Numbered from the stretch's first letter, positions 9,584 to 20,539 are shown. The stretch is DNA of 64,000 bases from Sulfurimonas sp. (GCF_028714975.1 NZ_JAQTLH010000006.1:61534-125533); one strand, 5' to 3'. Program-made: numbers and translations. The notes: generated by a model not told the origin, from the letters alone.

Positions 9584-10423
9584 CTATAATTTTTTATAAA
9601 TCGAAGAACCTGATAGTTTTAGTGTTTCTTTATGTGTCGTCAAAGATTCCGAACTTCCTAAAAAAAGCGGAGATCCTTTACTCAGCAGCTGAGCAAATCG
9701 TCCTATTAGCTGATGTCTGGTTTCATCATCAAAATAGATCATTACATTTCTGCAAAAAATCATATCAAATTTGTTTTTGAAAAAAAACTCATCCGTGACC
9801 AAGTTATATAGTCTAAATGTCACTTTGTCTCTTAGAAACGGTTTTATCTGATATTTGATTTCATCATTATTTTTTATTTTTTCAAAAGATTGTACAACTA
9901 TATTTTTTGGAAGCTGTTCTATCTGTTTGAGTTCATAGCAGCCTGCAACAGCGTGAGTTAGAACTTTTGACGAGATGTCCGTTGCCAAAATCTTGATATC
10001 CCAACTCTCAAAGTCCGGCAAATGGTTTTGCAAAAACATCAAAATAGTATATGGTTCTTCCCCACTTGAACATCCTGCCGACCAGATTCTGATTTTTTTA
10101 TCTCTCTTTGTGGATATCAACTCAGGCAGATGCTCTTGCAGCCATCTCCATTGTGCTTCTTCTCTAAAAAACGATGTTACATTCGTGGATATGGCACTTA
10201 CAAAAAAGAGCAGCTCTTCACCGCTTAAATCGTTGACTAGGTAGTCGTAATAATCTCTAAACGATTGCAGTTTTAACTCATGCAAGCGTCTATTTAAACG
10301 ACCTTTTATTAGCATACTTTTTTGTTCGGAGAGAGAGATGCCGACTCTCTCGTAAATGTAGGTGCGAAAAAGTTTAAACTCTGATGGATTTAGCTCAATA
10401 TCATACATGAGAAATTTCACCAA
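9584..10423 (-). CDS. cheR: Chemotaxis methyltransferase CheR
   Basis: IWSAGCSSGEEPYTI, ILATDIS, DMIFCRNVMIYFD motifs. Confidence 0.95.
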   Translation of the reverse strand: MVKFLMYDIELNPSEFKLFRTYIYERVGISLSEQKSMLIKGRLNRRLHELKLQSFRDYYDYLVNDLSGEELLFFVSAISTNVTSFFREEAQWRWLQEHLPELISTKRDKKIRIWSAGCSSGEEPYTILMFLQNHLPDFESWDIKILATDISSKVLTHAVAGCYELKQIEQLPKNIVVQSFEKIKNNDEIKYQIKPFLRDKVTFRLYNLVTDEFFFKNKFDMIFCRNVMIYFDDETRHQLIGRFAQLLSKGSPLFLGSSESLTTHKETLKLSGSSIYKKL

Positions 10424-12518
10424 GCGGACGCAACTCGTCTACATTTAAAATGAGTGCGATATCGCCGTTTCCGAGTATCGCGCCGCCTGATATCTCCTTG
10501 AGTTTTGAGAGTGATTTGCCTAAAGTCTTAATTACAACCTGTTGTCGTCCTAAGAGCTCGTCAACAAGAATCGCTATTCTGCCTGCTTCGGTCTCTACGC
10601 AAACCAAAATAGCATCCCAAGCTTCTATCTTTTTTGCATTCAAATCAAAAACATCGCTTAGCCTAATTATGGGTATACACTCCCCGCGTAGGTTCACAAA
10701 CTCGCCTTTGCCTTTAAAAATATGTACAATCTCCCTTTGCGGGCGAAACGACTCCACGACGCTAAGAGTAGGGATTATGTATGTTTCATCGGCGGTTTGT
10801 ACAAGCATCCCGTCGATAATGGCTAATGTTAGGGGTAAAATTATAGAAAATGTCGTACCTTGACCCTCTTTGGAGTCTATCTCTATCTTGCCGCGAAGTT
10901 TTTCTATGGAGGTTTTTACGACATCCAAACCGACACCGCGTCCTGAGAGGTCGCTGATAACTTCTGCGGTTGAAAATCCCGGCTGCATGATAAGAGCAAA
11001 TATTTGCGAGTCCGTTAGATTTTCGTTTTCGCTTACAACACCTCTTTCTATTGCTTTTTTCAACACCCTATCTTTGTTTATCCCTCTGCCGTCGTCACTT
11101 ACGCTTATGACGATATTGCCGCTTTTGTGAAATGCTTTTAGAGTGATAACTCCCTCTGCATCTTTACCGGCACTAACTCTCTCATCGCCGCAAGACTCCA
11201 AGCCGTGGTCTATCGCATTGCGAATAATGTGTATAAGCGGGTCGGAGAGGTTGTCTATCATAGTTTTGTCAATCTCCGTCTCTTCGCCTTGTATGATGAG
11301 ATGAATCTCTTTGCCGGTCTTTTTGGAAGTGTCCCTAACAACTCGTTTCATCTTCTCAAAGGTATCTTTGATTGCAACCATGCGAAGACTCATAACTCTG
11401 TCTTGAATCTTTTTCGTAATTTTTGATAGGGTCTCTATGGTGCGATTAATCGATTCGTCTTCAATAGAGCGGATTTTCTCGCTTTGAGCTATAAAGTTTT
11501 GTGCGATTACCAACTCTCCGACGGAGTCAAACAGTTCATCAACCTTAAATGTATCTATGCGGATTGTCGATTTTGGCATGTTTGCATTTGAAGAAGTTGT
11601 AGATGTTTTTGAAGCTGTGCTTTCTACCGTCTCCGATGTTTTGCTTAAAGAAGAGATGCTTTTTACCTCTGCTTGCGTTTTTTGCTCTACAACGAGCGGC
11701 GCTATTAAAGCAATACTGTATTCGTGGTCAAATAAAAATTCAAAAACTTCTTCAACTTCCGTATAAACAAAAGGCGTTAATATAACGATAGTTACTTTAG
11801 TTATGCTGTTTTCGTCGCTTTTAAACTCATCTAGCGTTTGAATATTTTGCATATCAAAAAAGCTCTCCAAATGAGTTGTTCTCTCTCCTAATATTTTTAG
11901 AAAAACAAAATAGTCAAATCCCCGTTTGTAAGAGTCGCTATCTAGCGTTAAATCGATTTTATACAGATTTAACCCATCTGTTTGTATACTTTGATGAAAT
12001 TTTATACTTTTTTCTACTTCATCCCTTTGTTCATCTTCTTGCTCGTCTAAAGTGTCCAAAGCAAATTCAAAAGCCAAATCTTTTAATGTCTCTTCGCTCT
12101 TTTGCTCTATAACGGGCTTAGGTCTGTTTTTCTTGATATCAAGTAATATTTTTATTTTTTCCAAACACTCCGCATAACTCTTTGGCAATATTTCGATGGA
12201 ATCCAGTTCGCATCTCATTACCTCTCTGACAACATCCACGCTCTCGACAAACAGCTCTAAATTATTCTCTTCTATGCTCTCTTTGGTTGAGCGATAATAA
12301 TCAAGCAAATCCTCAAAATGGTGAACGAATTCGCCTAGTCTTGTAAATCCAAAAGCGTTAGAGTTGCCCTTTAGAGTATGAACACCGCGAAATATCTCAT
12401 TTAGCAGCTCTAAATCATTTGAATTCTCTTCAAAACGAATAATGTCCACATCTAGTTTTTCAACTATTTCGCCTGCTTCTTCTATGAAAATTGCTTTGAG
12501 TTCTTCTTGTTTAGTCAT
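10401..12518 (-). CDS. cheA: Chemotaxis histidine kinase CheA
   Basis: HPt (HTLKGNSNAFGF), HATPase (NAIDHGLE, GRGVGLDVVK), C-terminal CheW-like domain. Confidence 0.95.
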   Translation of the reverse strand: MTKQEELKAIFIEEAGEIVEKLDVDIIRFEENSNDLELLNEIFRGVHTLKGNSNAFGFTRLGEFVHHFEDLLDYYRSTKESIEENNLELFVESVDVVREVMRCELDSIEILPKSYAECLEKIKILLDIKKNRPKPVIEQKSEETLKDLAFEFALDTLDEQEDEQRDEVEKSIKFHQSIQTDGLNLYKIDLTLDSDSYKRGFDYFVFLKILGERTTHLESFFDMQNIQTLDEFKSDENSITKVTIVILTPFVYTEVEEVFEFLFDHEYSIALIAPLVVEQKTQAEVKSISSLSKTSETVESTASKTSTTSSNANMPKSTIRIDTFKVDELFDSVGELVIAQNFIAQSEKIRSIEDESINRTIETLSKITKKIQDRVMSLRMVAIKDTFEKMKRVVRDTSKKTGKEIHLIIQGEETEIDKTMIDNLSDPLIHIIRNAIDHGLESCGDERVSAGKDAEGVITLKAFHKSGNIVISVSDDGRGINKDRVLKKAIERGVVSENENLTDSQIFALIMQPGFSTAEVISDLSGRGVGLDVVKTSIEKLRGKIEIDSKEGQGTTFSIILPLTLAIIDGMLVQTADETYIIPTLSVVESFRPQREIVHIFKGKGEFVNLRGECIPIIRLSDVFDLNAKKIEAWDAILVCVETEAGRIAILVDELLGRQQVVIKTLGKSLSKLKEISGGAILGNGDIALILNVDELRPLGEISHV

Positions 12519-12774
12519 GATATGTCCAATGCAGTGTTCCGTGAACAGGGGAGGTTGAGCCCATTTTTTCTAAAAAAGGTATCTCTATTTCGGGGCGAGT
12601 TTTCTTTATGCTTACCAAAAGAGAGAGCAGTGCGCCCGATGTAAGCGTAGAGTTCTCTTCTACCTCAATTTTTTCGATATATTCGATTCTAGGACGAATA
12701 AACTCTTCAAAATTTATAACTTCGTCCATAGACATATTTAAGTCTATGGTAACTTCATCGCCGTTGATTTGCAT
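12511..12774 (-). CDS. Small STAS-like protein in chemotaxis operon
   Basis: 87 aa, start/stop-coupled to cheA; predicted small alpha/beta pattern. Confidence 0.45.
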   Translation of the reverse strand: MQINGDEVTIDLNMSMDEVINFEEFIRPRIEYIEKIEVEENSTLTSGALLSLLVSIKKTRPEIEIPFLEKMGSTSPVHGTLHWTYHD

Positions 12775-12775
12775 T

Positions 12776-14419
12776 TTAAAATTCTTTTAAATCGTCTTCA
12801 TGCAGAGGAAAAATCTCTTCGGCTTTGTTCGGTATTACTCTTTTTGGAGCAACTTTAACTGTTTTATGCATCATTTGCGGAGTTTTGATATCCGGTTGAT
12901 GAACGAAATCCCTTTTTGTTTTAACGACTGCAACATCGGTATCCATTCCGACCATTTTTGCTAAAATGTAAACGGCTTCCATCATTGAAGTTGCCTGTGC
13001 GCTTAGTTCCTCTGCGGCAGCGGCAGCTTCTTCCGAATTAGCGGCAACTTGTTGAGTTACTTGATCTACTTGTCCCATTGCTTGATTTATCTGCGTCATT
13101 CCCTCGCTTTGCTCTTTTCCTGCTATGGAGATTTCACCGATTAGATCTGAGACTTTTTTAGATTGCTCGACTATCTCTTTAAAAGATGTGTGCGTTTCAT
13201 GAGCGATTTGATTTCCCTCTTTTATCTGTCCGAGTACTTCTTCTATTATCACCGATGTCTCTTTTGCCGCCAAAGCCGCTCTTTGAGCAAGGTTTCTAAC
13301 CTCATCGGCTACTACCGCAAATCCAAGTCCATGCTCACCCGCGCGCGCCGCTTCTACCGCTGCATTTAGAGCAAGTAGGTTTGTTTGAAACGCTATCTGA
13401 TCAATCGCTTTGATGATTCCGGAAATCTTCGTAGCCGACTCCATGATGGCGCTCATAGAACGGGAGAGGTGTTCGCCTTTTTCATAACCTGCACGAGCAG
13501 AATCATTTGCATTTTTTGCCAAAATATCGGCTTGAAGCGCATTGTCCGTGTTTTGCGTATTTATCGCGGTACTTTGTTCTAGTGTCGCACTAACTTCTTC
13601 CACGCTTGCTGCCTGTTCGCTGGCACCCTGCGCTAAAGAGGATGACGAAGAGGCAACTTGAGAGCTTGCGGAAGTGATTTGAGTCGCACCGTCTCTTATA
13701 GAAGTTACGCTCATAGTGATTGAACGCGTAATTGAGCGGATAATTATCGTTGCAAGGGCGACTGATAATATCACGGATATAATGATAACCATCATAGAGA
13801 GTTCTCTATATGAAGCGGATTGCTCTTCTGCTCGCTTAGTTGTTTTAACCATATTATCTTTGTTTATAGTGTATAGTTTTTGTAAATTTTCTTCCATACT
13901 TATACGCAAAGCAGTAATGTTTTTAAGGTGTTCGCCTATTTTGCCAAAGAGTATCTCGTTTTGTTCCAAATCACTGCTCTTAGATAACCCGTCGATTACA
14001 TCCGCTTTGTAAATCTCATTTCTTTTTCGCCACTGCTCGTAGTCGGCGATAAACTTTCGCCACGCATCTGCTTCTTCGCCTACGGGCATAACTTTTTTAT
14101 AGTTGTTCATCCCTTCGTCGATTCTATCAAATGCTTTTTGCATAAGTTCGGATACATTTTGCATCTTTGTTTTCATCTCAGAATCGCCTTTGAGTCCGGT
14201 AGAACGATTTACTTGAACTGCAAAGAGTAAAACACCGTAACGAACGGTTCCTACACTCATTAGTGAATTGGCACGAACTTCTCCGAGTTCTTTAACATCT
14301 ACCTCCCATGCATTTACCGCCTTATACCCTAAAAATCCTACAATCGCCAATGCAATTATTAAAACCGCCGTTAGCAACATCAACTTACTTCTTAGTAACA
14401 TATTTTCTAACCAACCCAT
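12776..14419 (-). CDS. Methyl-accepting chemotaxis protein
   Basis: N-terminal TM + 4HB-like sensor, HAMP region, [36 protein letters not shown]. Confidence 0.95.
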   Translation of the reverse strand: MGWLENMLLRSKLMLLTAVLIIALAIVGFLGYKAVNAWEVDVKELGEVRANSLMSVGTVRYGVLLFAVQVNRSTGLKGDSEMKTKMQNVSELMQKAFDRIDEGMNNYKKVMPVGEEADAWRKFIADYEQWRKRNEIYKADVIDGLSKSSDLEQNEILFGKIGEHLKNITALRISMEENLQKLYTINKDNMVKTTKRAEEQSASYRELSMMVIIISVILSVALATIIIRSITRSITMSVTSIRDGATQITSASSQVASSSSSLAQGASEQAASVEEVSATLEQSTAINTQNTDNALQADILAKNANDSARAGYEKGEHLSRSMSAIMESATKISGIIKAIDQIAFQTNLLALNAAVEAARAGEHGLGFAVVADEVRNLAQRAALAAKETSVIIEEVLGQIKEGNQIAHETHTSFKEIVEQSKKVSDLIGEISIAGKEQSEGMTQINQAMGQVDQVTQQVAANSEEAAAAAEELSAQATSMMEAVYILAKMVGMDTDVAVVKTKRDFVHQPDIKTPQMMHKTVKVAPKRVIPNKAEEIFPLHEDDLKEF

Positions 14420-14469
14420 TTTAAACCCCTTCTATTAATTTAAAACGCCAAAGGAAGTAATTCCTTCGG

Positions 14470-14499
14470 CTACGCTAGCCGCTTTGGCACTAAAGCTTG
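14470..14499 (+). repeat. Dispersed intergenic repeat, copy 1
   Basis: CTACGCTAGCCGCTTTGGCACTAAAGCTTG followed by GATGC-ATTAA-GCATC hairpin. Confidence 0.85.
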
Positions 14500-14504
14500 A
14501 TGCA

Positions 14505-14999
14505 TTAAGCATCAGATGTATTACTGTTTTGTATCTGCTCTAAATCTATGATTTCATCAGCTTCAAAAAGCTTGATAACATCTAAAATCATCACGACATT
14601 CTCACCCATTTGCGCAACTGCCGAGATAAAATCAGTATCTATATAACTTCCGAATTTCGGCGGTTCACTAAGGCTTGCTTTATCGATTGAGGCTACCTCT
14701 TCAACCCTGTCTACGATAAAGCCGATATTAACTTTTTCAACCTCAACGATAATGATGGCAGTATGCATATCCGCTTCTCTGCTCTCCATCGCAAAACGCA
14801 GTCTGGTATCCACTACGGGTATGATTGAGCCGCGCAGGTTGATAACCCCTCTCATAAATTTAGGTATCTTAGGTACGCCCGTAATCTTCATCATAGCGAT
14901 AATCTCTTTGATACGCTCTATTTCGATTCCATACTGCTCATCTCCTAAAAAAAAGGTGAGATAGCGTTCCTTTTTTGATTGTGGTAAATTGGGTTTCAT
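14505..14999 (-). CDS. cheW: Chemotaxis coupling protein CheW
   Basis: CheW fold: MRGVINLRGSIIPVVDTRLRF. Confidence 0.95.
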   Translation of the reverse strand: MKPNLPQSKKERYLTFFLGDEQYGIEIERIKEIIAMMKITGVPKIPKFMRGVINLRGSIIPVVDTRLRFAMESREADMHTAIIIVEVEKVNIGFIVDRVEEVASIDKASLSEPPKFGSYIDTDFISAVAQMGENVVMILDVIKLFEADEIIDLEQIQNSNTSDA

Positions 15000-15001
15000 G
15001 T

Positions 15002-15388
15002 TTATACTCCCAATACCATTTTGATTGATTTTACAAGCTTCTCATCGCTGAAAGGTTTTACCATCCATCCGGTTACGCCTATCTCTTTACCCGCCATTTT
15101 TATCTCGTTTGAACTCTCTGTCGTTAAGATAATAATCGGTTTGGTCTTATATCTATTATTTGATTTTATAGCCTTTGCCAAGTCCAATCCGTTCATTTCC
15201 GGCATATTGATATCGCTTATAAGCAGATCAAAATTTTCACTCTCATTTTGAAGCGCATCTAGGAGTTTTAGCGGATTTAGATATGATTTAAACTCTATCG
15301 CACCGCTTTTAACCATCTCCTCGAGTGCCAACTCCGCCATCGCTACTACTGCTTTGGAATCATCAACGATTATTACTGTTTTTGCCAT
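15002..15388 (-). CDS. cheY: CheY-like response regulator
   Basis: Single REC domain: IIVDDSKAV, LLISDINMPEMNGLDLA, GWMVKPF. Confidence 0.9.
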   Translation of the reverse strand: MAKTVIIVDDSKAVVAMAELALEEMVKSGAIEFKSYLNPLKLLDALQNESENFDLLISDINMPEMNGLDLAKAIKSNNRYKTKPIIILTTESSNEIKMAGKEIGVTGWMVKPFSDEKLVKSIKMVLGV

Positions 15389-15415
15389 CTTATTCTCCTT
15401 AGGTTTAGGTTTAAA

Positions 15416-16807
15416 TTAAAAAAATTCCATATCATTGTCATCATCAACATCAATCTCCTTATTGCTCATGATACCCTCTATCTGCATGCAAGAGCTAAAA
15501 AACGAACTATCGAGATAGTGGATGTCTTGCGTATCTTGAAGTTCAAAAATATGCTTTCTCCATGATACGAGATCATATCCCAAATTTTCCAGCAACATAA
15601 TAAGCGTTCTTGTTTTAGCCGGGTCTTGTACGACTACATAGGCTTTTTCTTTTAAAAAAATCCCCAGTGAAGTCAAAGCGTATGCAAGTGCGGTAAACTC
15701 AAAGAGAGAGTTGATAGTATGGGCATAAACATCGAGTACTCCGTTTGCAAATTTTTTGAGATTTTCATCATTAGGCATCTCTTCAAATGTCGTTAGTTTT
15801 TCCCTCCACTCTTCATCCAAGCTTGCCAAATCAAGAATCTCGTCTAAAATATCTCCGCCGATATCGCAGACATAATCGGCTGCGGTAGTTTTTTGGGTAA
15901 AACTTTGTCTTAAAAGTTCTCTCTCTTTTGATGCGACGGTGTGAATCTCTTTGGTAATCTTTAGTTCGACTATCTCTTGAACTATCTCTTTTGTTGAGGT
16001 TGTTTTCTGTGCTTCAAAATTTGAATTTTTTTCTTCGATATATTTTTTTAGTTTAGCGCAGAGTATATTTTTTTGAACAATAAATTCCGATTCAAATGCG
16101 TTTAGTATCTCACTCATTCTCGGCTCTAAGACAATCATATTTTCAAATTTAATCGTTATATAAACCTCTTCATAGCTCTCTTCGACTATGATGCTCAAGT
16201 TTTCTTGATTTTTTGTTCCTTGGCGCATAAGTTTGTAAAATAGCTCTACAATCAAATCAAGTCTGCCGCATGCCACGACATCCTTGCTTGCACACTGATC
16301 AAAGAGCCACATACCAAAATCCATCATCGATTCGGTATCAGTGATATCAAAAATAATCCTAAATGAACGGATATCGCTATTAAACGGATTTAGCGCATTT
16401 TTTCTTGAGAGAGTTTTAAATTGTCCCTGTTTTAAACGAAGGGATGCGCCTATGCTTTGGAGTTTAAATAAAATCAGCTCTTTATCAATCGGTTTATGTA
16501 TGTAGGTGTCAACTCCTATATCGCTCATATTTTTTTGCATATTTGGATCAGTAACGGCAGATACAATAATAATGACAGTCTCGGGATATAGGTTTTTTAT
16601 GATTTTTGATGCCTCATAACCGTCCATTTTTGGCATCATAACATCCATAAGTATGATATCAGGAAGCCAATCTTGAGCTAGTTCCACGGCTTCAAGCCCA
16701 TCCTCTGCCTCTTTTATCTCAAAATTTTCCAATTTTCTGCATATAGCCCTTAAAACTAAACGATTATCTTCTACATCATCAACTATAAGAAGTTTTAACT
16801 TACCCAT
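15416..16807 (-). CDS. Response regulator with long uncharacterised C-terminal region
   Basis: N-terminal REC (LLIVDDVEDNR, IILMDVMMPKMDGYEA). Confidence 0.85.
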   Translation of the reverse strand: MGKLKLLIVDDVEDNRLVLRAICRKLENFEIKEAEDGLEAVELAQDWLPDIILMDVMMPKMDGYEASKIIKNLYPETVIIIVSAVTDPNMQKNMSDIGVDTYIHKPIDKELILFKLQSIGASLRLKQGQFKTLSRKNALNPFNSDIRSFRIIFDITDTESMMDFGMWLFDQCASKDVVACGRLDLIVELFYKLMRQGTKNQENLSIIVEESYEEVYITIKFENMIVLEPRMSEILNAFESEFIVQKNILCAKLKKYIEEKNSNFEAQKTTSTKEIVQEIVELKITKEIHTVASKERELLRQSFTQKTTAADYVCDIGGDILDEILDLASLDEEWREKLTTFEEMPNDENLKKFANGVLDVYAHTINSLFEFTALAYALTSLGIFLKEKAYVVVQDPAKTRTLIMLLENLGYDLVSWRKHIFELQDTQDIHYLDSSFFSSCMQIEGIMSNKEIDVDDDNDMEFF

Positions 16808-16812
16808 TTCTG

Positions 16813-18393
16813 CTACTCTTTTGTTATAATTTTTTTAGCTTTTAGCCTAAAACAGCTGCCTACGCCCTCGGATGAAGTTACCTCTAAAGCAATTTTCATG
16901 GCATTAACATATTCTCTTACTATACTTAGTCCCAAACCGGTACCGATATCATTGCTCCTAGCCTGTTCAAAAGGTTCAAATATGCGTGATAGTTTCTCAT
17001 TTGGTATACCTATTCCGCTATCTTCAACTTCAATCCAGTATTCATCCCCAACTACGCTTAGATGAATCGATACAAACCCCTCTTTTGTAAATTTAAAAGC
17101 GTTTGAAATCAAGTTTATTAAAATTTGATTGAATTTAAAGTTATCACATATTATTAAGCCGGAAATAAAATCTATTTTTAATCTATAATCTACATTTTCC
17201 TTAGTGTTTAAGCTTGAACAGCTCTCATAACTCTCTTTGACAAGCTTTACAACATCATGGATACCGATGTTAAAATGCTCCTTTGTAGATTTGAGTTTTG
17301 AGATATCCAGCAGAGAATTGATAAGATTTAAAAGATTTTTAGAGTTTACATTAGCTCTTTGAAGATACAATTTCACCAATTCTCGACTCTCTTTATCATC
17401 TAAAATCTCATCATACATCTCTAATGCTTGATCCGTAAAATTTATAATCGCATTTAACGGTGTTCTTAGTTCATGAGATACCTTATCAAAGAACTTACCT
17501 TTTGCCTCAAGAGCTTGCACGGCTTCTTCTTTTGTCTTAACCGTATCCGTGATTTCATCTTGAATGGAAAGATACTCTATGATTATGCCTTGCTGATTTT
17601 TAATTGGAACGATAGTCGTGTTAAAAAAATGACTCTCTCCCTCTCTGTCTACATTTTCGATAATGCCTTTATGAACCTCACCGTTATTTATGGTTTGGAT
17701 GATTGAACTATAGTATCTGTATGTTTCATTTTTATTACAAAGAATTTTGATATTTTGACCTATCAGCTCTTCTTGGGTATGTTTTAGAGTTTTGCAAAAT
17801 GCGTCGTTGGCATAAGTGATATTTCCGTTAATGTCTATCTTTACAACCAAATTTGATATATTTATTGCGTTATTGTATTGGTTTAGTAAAAACTGTGTCT
17901 CTTCCTTGTTTTTAGAAACTGACCTTAAGTTGTACTCTAGAGTATTTTTATATCCCATTATTTCGCTGATATCTGTCATAATAACTATAAAAACATTTTG
18001 GGATAGCTCAAACTGCTTAATTGAGATGTTAAATTCATGAAGTCTGTTTATGCCGATTATGCCCACACGATAGTAATCTCTATCTTTTTTATGAATATGC
18101 TCAAACCATCTTTTGTTTTGGTAACCGTCATAAATATAACCGTATTTATCTATTTTTTGAAAAACCGACGGGAAAAAAAAGTTTTGGTCAAAAATATCGA
18201 TATCTTGAGCCGCAAAAAAATCCACAAACGCTTTGTTAGCATCCATAATCGTGTCGCCGTCGGTTATAACTACGAGATTTTCGGTAATGTTAAATAACGC
18301 TTTGTAGTATCTAAAATCAGGATTGTTTTTTTTGATGTTTTGCTTAAGTTGTGCTTTTGGAGTAAGTAAAATTTCAGAGTTGTTTTCTTGCAT
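16813..18393 (-). CDS. PAS-domain sensor histidine kinase
   Basis: PAS repeats, canonical H-box VSHELRTPLNAI, HATPase GTGLGLSIVREY. Confidence 0.9.
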   Translation of the reverse strand: MQENNSEILLTPKAQLKQNIKKNNPDFRYYKALFNITENLVVITDGDTIMDANKAFVDFFAAQDIDIFDQNFFFPSVFQKIDKYGYIYDGYQNKRWFEHIHKKDRDYYRVGIIGINRLHEFNISIKQFELSQNVFIVIMTDISEIMGYKNTLEYNLRSVSKNKEETQFLLNQYNNAINISNLVVKIDINGNITYANDAFCKTLKHTQEELIGQNIKILCNKNETYRYYSSIIQTINNGEVHKGIIENVDREGESHFFNTTIVPIKNQQGIIIEYLSIQDEITDTVKTKEEAVQALEAKGKFFDKVSHELRTPLNAIINFTDQALEMYDEILDDKESRELVKLYLQRANVNSKNLLNLINSLLDISKLKSTKEHFNIGIHDVVKLVKESYESCSSLNTKENVDYRLKIDFISGLIICDNFKFNQILINLISNAFKFTKEGFVSIHLSVVGDEYWIEVEDSGIGIPNEKLSRIFEPFEQARSNDIGTGLGLSIVREYVNAMKIALEVTSSEGVGSCFRLKAKKIITKE

Positions 18394-18567
18394 TTTCCAG
18401 CTTTATCATATTAACTTTACTTATGTTACTACAAAAAAATCAGGATTAAATAGTTGTTAAATAAAATTATTTGAAAAATATCTCAAAAGTAACTTTATGT
18501 AACTAACTAACCTTAAATGCTTTTTTTGTTATAATTTTGTCACATATAAAAATCGGGATATATATTC

Positions 18568-20343
18568 ATGAAAAAACTTATCTTATTTCTCTTCTCATCT
18601 ATTTTATTATTTGCGGCACAGCCGAAGTTTCTGATGCCGGAGGAGGCGTTTAAACCATCCGCCAAACTAAATGAGAAGATGCAGATTGAGGCAACCGTTG
18701 AGATAGCAAAAGATATCTACCTTTATGTAAACACTCTTAAGTTAAATGTAAAAGAGGGTTCCGGCATAGCTGTTAAAAACATTGACGCTCCAAAAAGCGT
18801 AGCACATAATGATGAACAAGTTTATCTTGAGTCGCCGAAATTTGTCGTACATCTAAAAAAAGAGCCAAATGTTGCAGGAGTTAAAAAAATAGAGTTTGAA
18901 CTCTCTTACCAAGGATGTTCGGAGCAGGGTCTTTGCTATGAACCGGAGACGAAAGTTTACGAGTTTGAGGTAGATACTTCAAAGCTTGAAGGCGGTGAAG
19001 CATTAGCCAAAATAGAGAATAAGACAGAGAACAAAACTGAAGTAAAACAGGCGACAAAAGAGCTTTCTGAGAGTGATTCCATCGCCGATACGATTAAGCA
19101 TAGCAGTCTTGGTTTGGTTCTTCTTACCTTTTTGGGTTTTGGGCTCTTGCTCTCTCTTACTCCGTGCGTATTCCCGATGATTCCTATCATTTCAGGCATT
19201 ATTATCTCTCAAGGGGAGGGTCTGACAACCAAAAGAGCGTTTATGCTATCCATCGTCTATGTACTGGCTATGGCGGTTGCTTATACAATAGCGGGAGTTT
19301 TGGCGGGACTGTTCGGTTCAAACTTGCAAGCAGCACTTCAAACTCCGTGGGTTATCTACTCTTTTTCGGCTGTTTTTATTGCACTCGCACTTAGTATGTT
19401 CGGTTTTTATGAGCTTAAACTTCCAGACTCTTTTGTTGCAAAAATAAGCTCAAATCACCACTCAAGCCGCGGCGGTTATATAGGTGTAGCTATAATGGGC
19501 TTTTTATCTGCTCTTATAGTCGGTCCTTGCGTTGCGGCTCCGCTTGCGGGTGCTTTGGTCTACATCGGTCAAACAGGCGATGCTTTTCTTGGCGGAATGG
19601 CTCTTTTTTCTATGAGTATAGGAATGGGACTTCCGCTTATTTTAGTCGGTGTGAGTGCCGGTAGATTTATGCCTAAACCGGGTGCATGGATGACTATGAT
19701 TAGTGCGGTATTTGGTGTTATGATGCTGGGAGTGGCTATTTGGATGCTTGAGAGGGTAGTGGAGAGTTATGTCATTATGCTTCTTTACTCTATGCTAGGA
19801 ATCGGTTTTGGACTCTACTTGGGGGCATTTGTAAATGAGGCTCACATATTTAGAAAAAGTGCGGGTATGATTATCTTTATCTACTCGACACTCCTTTTTA
19901 TCGGTGTTATGGGCGGCTCAAGCAGTATGACTAAACCGTTGGAGTTTTTAAAACCAACCGTAACGACAGCGTCTGCGGTAGAAAAATCTTCACATCCGAA
20001 ATTTCAAAAAGTAACTACTATAAAAGAGTTAGATGAACTGCTTGGCGCAAACAGAGGTAAAAAAATATTGCTTGATTTTAGCGCACAGTGGTGTGCCGTA
20101 TGTAAAGAGCTTGATGAAAAAACATTCTCAAATGAAGCCGTAAAAGCTAAAATGAGCGAGTTTGTACTTATTCAAGCAGATGTTACGCAAAACACTCAAG
20201 AGCAAAAAGAGTTAAGCAAAAAGTACGGTGTTTTCGGTCCGCCGGTTATCATCTTTTTTGATAAAAATTTAGAGGTTATAAAATCCAAAACTATCGTCGG
20301 GTTTATTCCGCCTGATGAGTTTTTAAAACATTTAGATAAATAA
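18568..20343 (+). CDS. dsbD: Thiol:disulfide interchange protein DsbD
   Basis: N-terminal DsbD domain, TM domain (SLTPCVFPMIPI), C-terminal thioredoxin (CAVCKELD). Confidence 0.92.
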   Translation: MKKLILFLFSSILLFAAQPKFLMPEEAFKPSAKLNEKMQIEATVEIAKDIYLYVNTLKLNVKEGSGIAVKNIDAPKSVAHNDEQVYLESPKFVVHLKKEPNVAGVKKIEFELSYQGCSEQGLCYEPETKVYEFEVDTSKLEGGEALAKIENKTENKTEVKQATKELSESDSIADTIKHSSLGLVLLTFLGFGLLLSLTPCVFPMIPIISGIIISQGEGLTTKRAFMLSIVYVLAMAVAYTIAGVLAGLFGSNLQAALQTPWVIYSFSAVFIALALSMFGFYELKLPDSFVAKISSNHHSSRGGYIGVAIMGFLSALIVGPCVAAPLAGALVYIGQTGDAFLGGMALFSMSIGMGLPLILVGVSAGRFMPKPGAWMTMISAVFGVMMLGVAIWMLERVVESYVIMLLYSMLGIGFGLYLGAFVNEAHIFRKSAGMIIFIYSTLLFIGVMGGSSSMTKPLEFLKPTVTTASAVEKSSHPKFQKVTTIKELDELLGANRGKKILLDFSAQWCAVCKELDEKTFSNEAVKAKMSEFVLIQADVTQNTQEQKELSKKYGVFGPPVIIFFDKNLEVIKSKTIVGFIPPDEFLKHLDK

Positions 20344-20345
20344 AA

Positions 20346-20520
20346 CTAGATTGCCACGCTTGTAATTAAGATTGCCGCGGCTGAAGCCTCGCAATGACAG
20401 AGTCCCGTCATTGCGAGAAGCAAAGTGACGAAGCAATCTCTTCCGCCACTGTGAGCAAAGTGCGGTAGTCTTAATGACAAAGTCCCGTCACTGCGAGCGA
20501 AGCGCGGCAGTCTATAAAAT
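20346..20520. repeat. Intergenic repeat block with two diverged ~80-bp-spaced units
   Basis: AATGACAGAGTCCCGTCATTGCGAG (20393-20417) and AATGACAAAGTCCCGTCACTGCGAG (20473-20497). Confidence 0.8.
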
Positions 20521-20539
20521 AACTCCATAAAGGTAAAAA

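Noticed and set aside
10450-11766. Several plus-strand ORFs opposite cheA
   Set aside because: Antisense frames without motifs; the cheA translation is continuous and canonical.
20346-20528. 60-aa minus-strand ORF
   Set aside because: Entirely composed of intergenic repeat sequence.
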